In this document: positions 61,098 to 64,000 of the stretch, one piece after another
Numbering within the stretch: the stretch's first letter is position 1
How the letters are laid out: each line of letters begins with the position of its first letter
NCBI RefSeq assembly: GCF_003337375.1
Contig: NZ_QPJD01000005.1
Location: 186,001 to 250,000 of the forward strand
Length of the DNA: 64,000 nt
Source: Paenibacillus prosopidis
GTDB taxonomy: Bacteria > Bacillota > Bacilli > Paenibacillales > Paenibacillaceae
Direction of reading: 5' to 3'
The notes under the pieces: model-generated
What the model was told of the DNA's origin: nothing
Database searches by the model: none
What the model saw: the letters and a program-made list of their open reading frames with translations, nothing else
Position numbers and translations under genes: made by a program

Positions 61098-63995
61098 TTA
61101 AATATCAAGAAAACGCAAGGAATCAATATCATCGTTTTCCATACTGCCTTCCAAGGTTCCTACCGGTTTTGTAACGAGGGGCTTATCACTAAAATCAACT
61201 AATATGGATATCATATTCCCATAAGTATGGCCATTAATTTGAGCCTTTGAAGGAATGATATCCATCCAAGTATCGCCGGAATCGTCATCCTCATACACTC
61301 TAATCTTGCGATTCGCAGGTAAAATCGCGACAAAACCTGATGCTTCGTCATCCCACTCATCGTCATCCGTACTGTAATGGTCTGTTTTTGGCAGCTGTTC
61401 CATACTCGGTATATAATCCCCGACAGCCTCAACTACCCATATTTTGCTTACAGGCTGAATAGTATGTCCCAGGGCATCTTGCAGATCTAATATAAACACT
61501 AAGAATTCAGCTTTACTTGCAATACCATCCAATAAACCGTAGATCTTTTTTAATTGATTGTTGGCGGTTTCTAATACGGGTTTGAGCAGATCCCAATTTG
61601 TTAAACCAGAGATTGTAGATTCAGGAAGGATGATAAGACGGTCCCCTGGTTGTTCAAGATCGCTTAATCTATGCTCACTCAACATTAAAAGTTCAGGAAC
61701 AGCAATTGGAATTTGTGTGATTGGAATCTTCGGCAGAACTACTGGTAAGGGATCGAGGGTAGGAACAGTAATGACTATAGCGGCCTCCAGATAACGCAGG
61801 TCTATCTCCGCAAGCTGATGAAATCCTTTAATCTGCGGCAATATTAATACGTCTAGACGTGAATCCTTCCAAGGGTTAAGACTCGTATCACCTGATGAGC
61901 GAATGTCGAACTCACTCTCATCCAATAAGACGAATTTTCCATCCGGCAGTTGTTTATAGAGATTCCACTGGAGATTGACGCTAAAAGTAACAGGAAGCTC
62001 AAACGGTATAGCCTCGTCGACGAATGGCAGTGATCCTGTGAGGGTCTTATTAGCAATAGCAAAGGCCGATTCAGTGCTCTTCATCGAAGCCGATGGTGTG
62101 GCTTTGGCAAGCGTTGAAGTCAATTCTGCTGTCAAAGTACTGCCAGGCTCCAGCGTGTTTGCATTTTGTGTGACTTTAAGCGTTTGCACGATACTAGATA
62201 GAATTTTGTCCTTGAATGGAACTAAATTTAAGCTTGTTAACAAAAAGGTAAGATTGAGACCATCAAGAGTCAACTCTTTTCCATTAAGTGCGGCAGTTAC
62301 AGTTGCCTGTACCTTACGGGGAATCGAGGAGGCCCCGCTGTTCCCTGAGAGTGGAGGCAAGAACACTAGAGAAGTTTGAAGACTGCTTAACCCTTCAAGG
62401 GTACGGAAGTGCTCTCCCTCCACCAGCGGAAGACCGCTGCCGTCAAATACGCTCCATGCGATTTTAGTAATTTCCAATGGCAGAGATAGTTCGCCTATCG
62501 GAAAGTCGCCTGTAATGGGAAACCACTGTAAATCGGGAAGTGCAGCCGCTGCAAGCGGAGAGGCAACATTGGCAAGCTTCTCTAGCGGTGTCACTAGCTT
62601 TATAAGAACTTGCTCACCGAAACGAAGTGACTTAGGCTTGCTTGATTTCACCTGAAATAAGGACTGAATTTGTTCTTTCACTAGCGGCAGTTGTTTGACC
62701 AGTAAAGTGATAGGATTAGAGCTGCTTAATATGCCGTTTACTATACAAGAAACAGTCCCTTTTAATTCATATACTTGAGGGGTGGCGAGAGCCTCTGAGT
62801 CTGCGATAATCGGTCGAATGAGCAGCTTCTGTTTAAAGGCATTCTCAACGTCAGATAGGAAAAAATCTTTCCCCAATGAAGGCGGTAGAGGTGTTGGGGT
62901 ATCGGCTGCTGCACTAGCAGGCGTAACTTTATTAAGCTCCCATACCATTCCGGTGATCTTCCATGGTATGGACAATGCTCCAAGATTCAAAGTCCCGAAC
63001 GATTCGGATAAATCTAATGCCTTGTGAATCGTCTTTAATTCAAGAGGTTGGCCAGGCTGCAGCGCATGGAAGGAGTCCGGTATAAGATCGAATCCGCCTA
63101 GGATATCTGTGATAATAGAAGTGATGGATTGAACCGTGGTAGTCGGAGTGGCAAGGGTGAGAGTCTCGGTAACTCCGTTACATTCAGTAAGGACTTTCGC
63201 GGACGCATATGCCTCGTAATCTTCAGTCTGCGGGTGAAATAAAAAGCGAGATGTGATTTTGTCGAGTCCATCCGGCGCTTCAAAATCTTGACCTTCGATA
63301 AGCTTACTAGGAGCGACTGCTGACATGCTGGAATCAGTGGAGATCGGTTTCTTATAAGCTTCCCATAAAATGGAATGGATCGTAACAAGAGTAGGTTTTC
63401 CGTTAATAGGCATAGTCGTCTTGATGGGGAAAGAGCCAGTAGCAGAACCTGCTGGAAGGGATTGCAGTATGGTTGATAGACTTGCCTGCATATAGTCGCC
63501 GCTGCGCAGGATATCTGTTGAAGTAGACTCAGCTAAGAAGGATTCGAAGTATGTTGCCGACACAGTAGGGAGTAAGGTAATGGTTTCCGCACCAAATGTA
63601 CGTTCAGTTGAATAATGATTCAGATTAATTCTTGCTATTGGCTGCAGGATAAGTGCGGATTGTTGCTCCACTACAATTAAAGGGGTGATAATAACCTCAG
63701 TGTATTTGTCAGTTCGAACCTCTTCAATAAGGTAATCCTTCCCGCGAATAAGCTCAACCGTACCGTTCTTTAAGGAAGTGAAAATTTCCAATTCGTATGG
63801 GAAATCGTAGTTCTCACCATAGTAATATTCGCCGGCGTGCCCTGAGCGTGGGACAACTGGGAAAGCTGGTTTACAAACTCGATAGATGAAAGGCTGCCCT
63901 GGAGACAAAATACCATCAGCGGGACTCTGGGTGGTGAATAGATTTTGCTTTAACTCATTCAGATTGATTGGTACTTGTCCAATGATCACTTCCAT
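61098..63995 (-). CDS. Large protein with four beta-sandwich-like repeats, unknown function
   Basis: A 965-residue protein starting 5 bases from the window edge; the ATG may not be the true start. About four diverged repeats lie near 165-292, 305-438, 450-593 and 600-755. Each has a proline-glycine turn after an LxPG-like segment, then a core of ILWEAYK, MVWELNK, IAWSVFD or LQWNLYK, then LIEG or LVEG with FxxP, and a closing strand. The C-terminal 200 residues differ (acidic STDDDEWDDE, then EDDDSGDTWMDIIPS). No signal peptide or membrane segment is seen. The fold looks immunoglobulin-like; the family is not recognised. Confidence 0.75.
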   Translation of the reverse strand: MEVIIGQVPINLNELKQNLFTTQSPADGILSPGQPFIYRVCKPAFPVVPRSGHAGEYYYGENYDFPYELEIFTSLKNGTVELIRGKDYLIEEVRTDKYTEVIITPLIVVEQQSALILQPIARINLNHYSTERTFGAETITLLPTVSATYFESFLAESTSTDILRSGDYMQASLSTILQSLPAGSATGSFPIKTTMPINGKPTLVTIHSILWEAYKKPISTDSSMSAVAPSKLIEGQDFEAPDGLDKITSRFLFHPQTEDYEAYASAKVLTECNGVTETLTLATPTTTVQSITSIITDILGGFDLIPDSFHALQPGQPLELKTIHKALDLSESFGTLNLGALSIPWKITGMVWELNKVTPASAAADTPTPLPPSLGKDFFLSDVENAFKQKLLIRPIIADSEALATPQVYELKGTVSCIVNGILSSSNPITLLVKQLPLVKEQIQSLFQVKSSKPKSLRFGEQVLIKLVTPLEKLANVASPLAAAALPDLQWFPITGDFPIGELSLPLEITKIAWSVFDGSGLPLVEGEHFRTLEGLSSLQTSLVFLPPLSGNSGASSIPRKVQATVTAALNGKELTLDGLNLTFLLTSLNLVPFKDKILSSIVQTLKVTQNANTLEPGSTLTAELTSTLAKATPSASMKSTESAFAIANKTLTGSLPFVDEAIPFELPVTFSVNLQWNLYKQLPDGKFVLLDESEFDIRSSGDTSLNPWKDSRLDVLILPQIKGFHQLAEIDLRYLEAAIVITVPTLDPLPVVLPKIPITQIPIAVPELLMLSEHRLSDLEQPGDRLIILPESTISGLTNWDLLKPVLETANNQLKKIYGLLDGIASKAEFLVFILDLQDALGHTIQPVSKIWVVEAVGDYIPSMEQLPKTDHYSTDDDEWDDEASGFVAILPANRKIRVYEDDDSGDTWMDIIPSKAQINGHTYGNMISILVDFSDKPLVTKPVGTLEGSMENDDIDSLRFLDI

Positions 63996-64000
63996 TTATA

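Overview
The window looks like chromosome of a Paenibacillaceae bacterium (Paenibacillus or Cohnella type, Bacillota). The signs are strong AGGAGG-type ribosome binding sites, frequent TTG and GTG starts, LplABC-type sugar importers paired with YesM/YesN two-component systems, DUF4091/GH123-type enzymes, many AraC and MerR regulators, and intrinsic terminators with T tails. No rRNA, tRNA, CRISPR array, insertion sequence or prophage was seen. The window is cut at both ends: a YuiD-like gene runs off the left edge, and a 965-residue repeat protein starts 5 bases from the right edge.

Region 1 (1-8000) is mixed: a YuiD-like membrane protein, a YeiL-type Crp/Fnr regulator with a small DMT transporter, two metallo-beta-lactamase-fold hydrolases, an AsnC/Lrp regulator, and a two-subunit ABC exporter. 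The stretch 2934-4274 (MBL gene and divergent AsnC gene) is clearly more AT-rich than its flanks and may have been acquired.

Region 2 (8200-15030) is a tight five-gene operon with a divergent AraC regulator. The genes encode a plant-type L-galactose dehydrogenase (AKR), a COG3618 lactonase, an LgoD-type L-galactonate 5-dehydrogenase, tagaturonate reductase (UxaB) and altronate dehydratase (UxaA). Read together they convert L-galactose to 2-keto-3-deoxygluconate. The transporter, KDG kinase and aldolase are not in the window.

Region 3 (15100-21300) holds small genes, an EamA transporter behind a nested inverted repeat, a TipAS-type MerR regulator with a textbook 19-bp-spacer promoter, a membrane acyltransferase, a pair of alkylation-repair genes, and small membrane or lipoprotein genes.

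Region 4 (21560-53440) is a roughly 32-kb Gram-positive glycan-utilisation locus, nearly all on the minus strand. It has two solute-binding-protein/permease importers, two YesM/YesN systems, two GH123-like proteins, a secreted GH20 plus GH29 fusion, a GHL6-type glycosidase, an SGNH esterase, two Gfo/Idh/MocA oxidoreductases, a sugar isomerase/epimerase, a CBM9-like protein and an AraC regulator. Two promoters here share a nearly identical 38-bp upstream element, and a third has a 29-bp direct repeat. The enzyme set points to a fucose- (or L-galactose-) and HexNAc-containing glycan.

Region 5 (53440-64000) is accessory: about four degenerate 52-bp tandem repeats, a UPF0158 protein, an ArsR regulator coupled to a tandem SRPBCC protein, a 5'-truncated methyltransferase, a MerR/thioredoxin-like pair that has lost most of its expected cysteines, a beta-propeller protein, a lipoprotein behind a 52-residue coupled gene, a CTP-synthase-like amidotransferase with a broken triad, and the long repeat protein.
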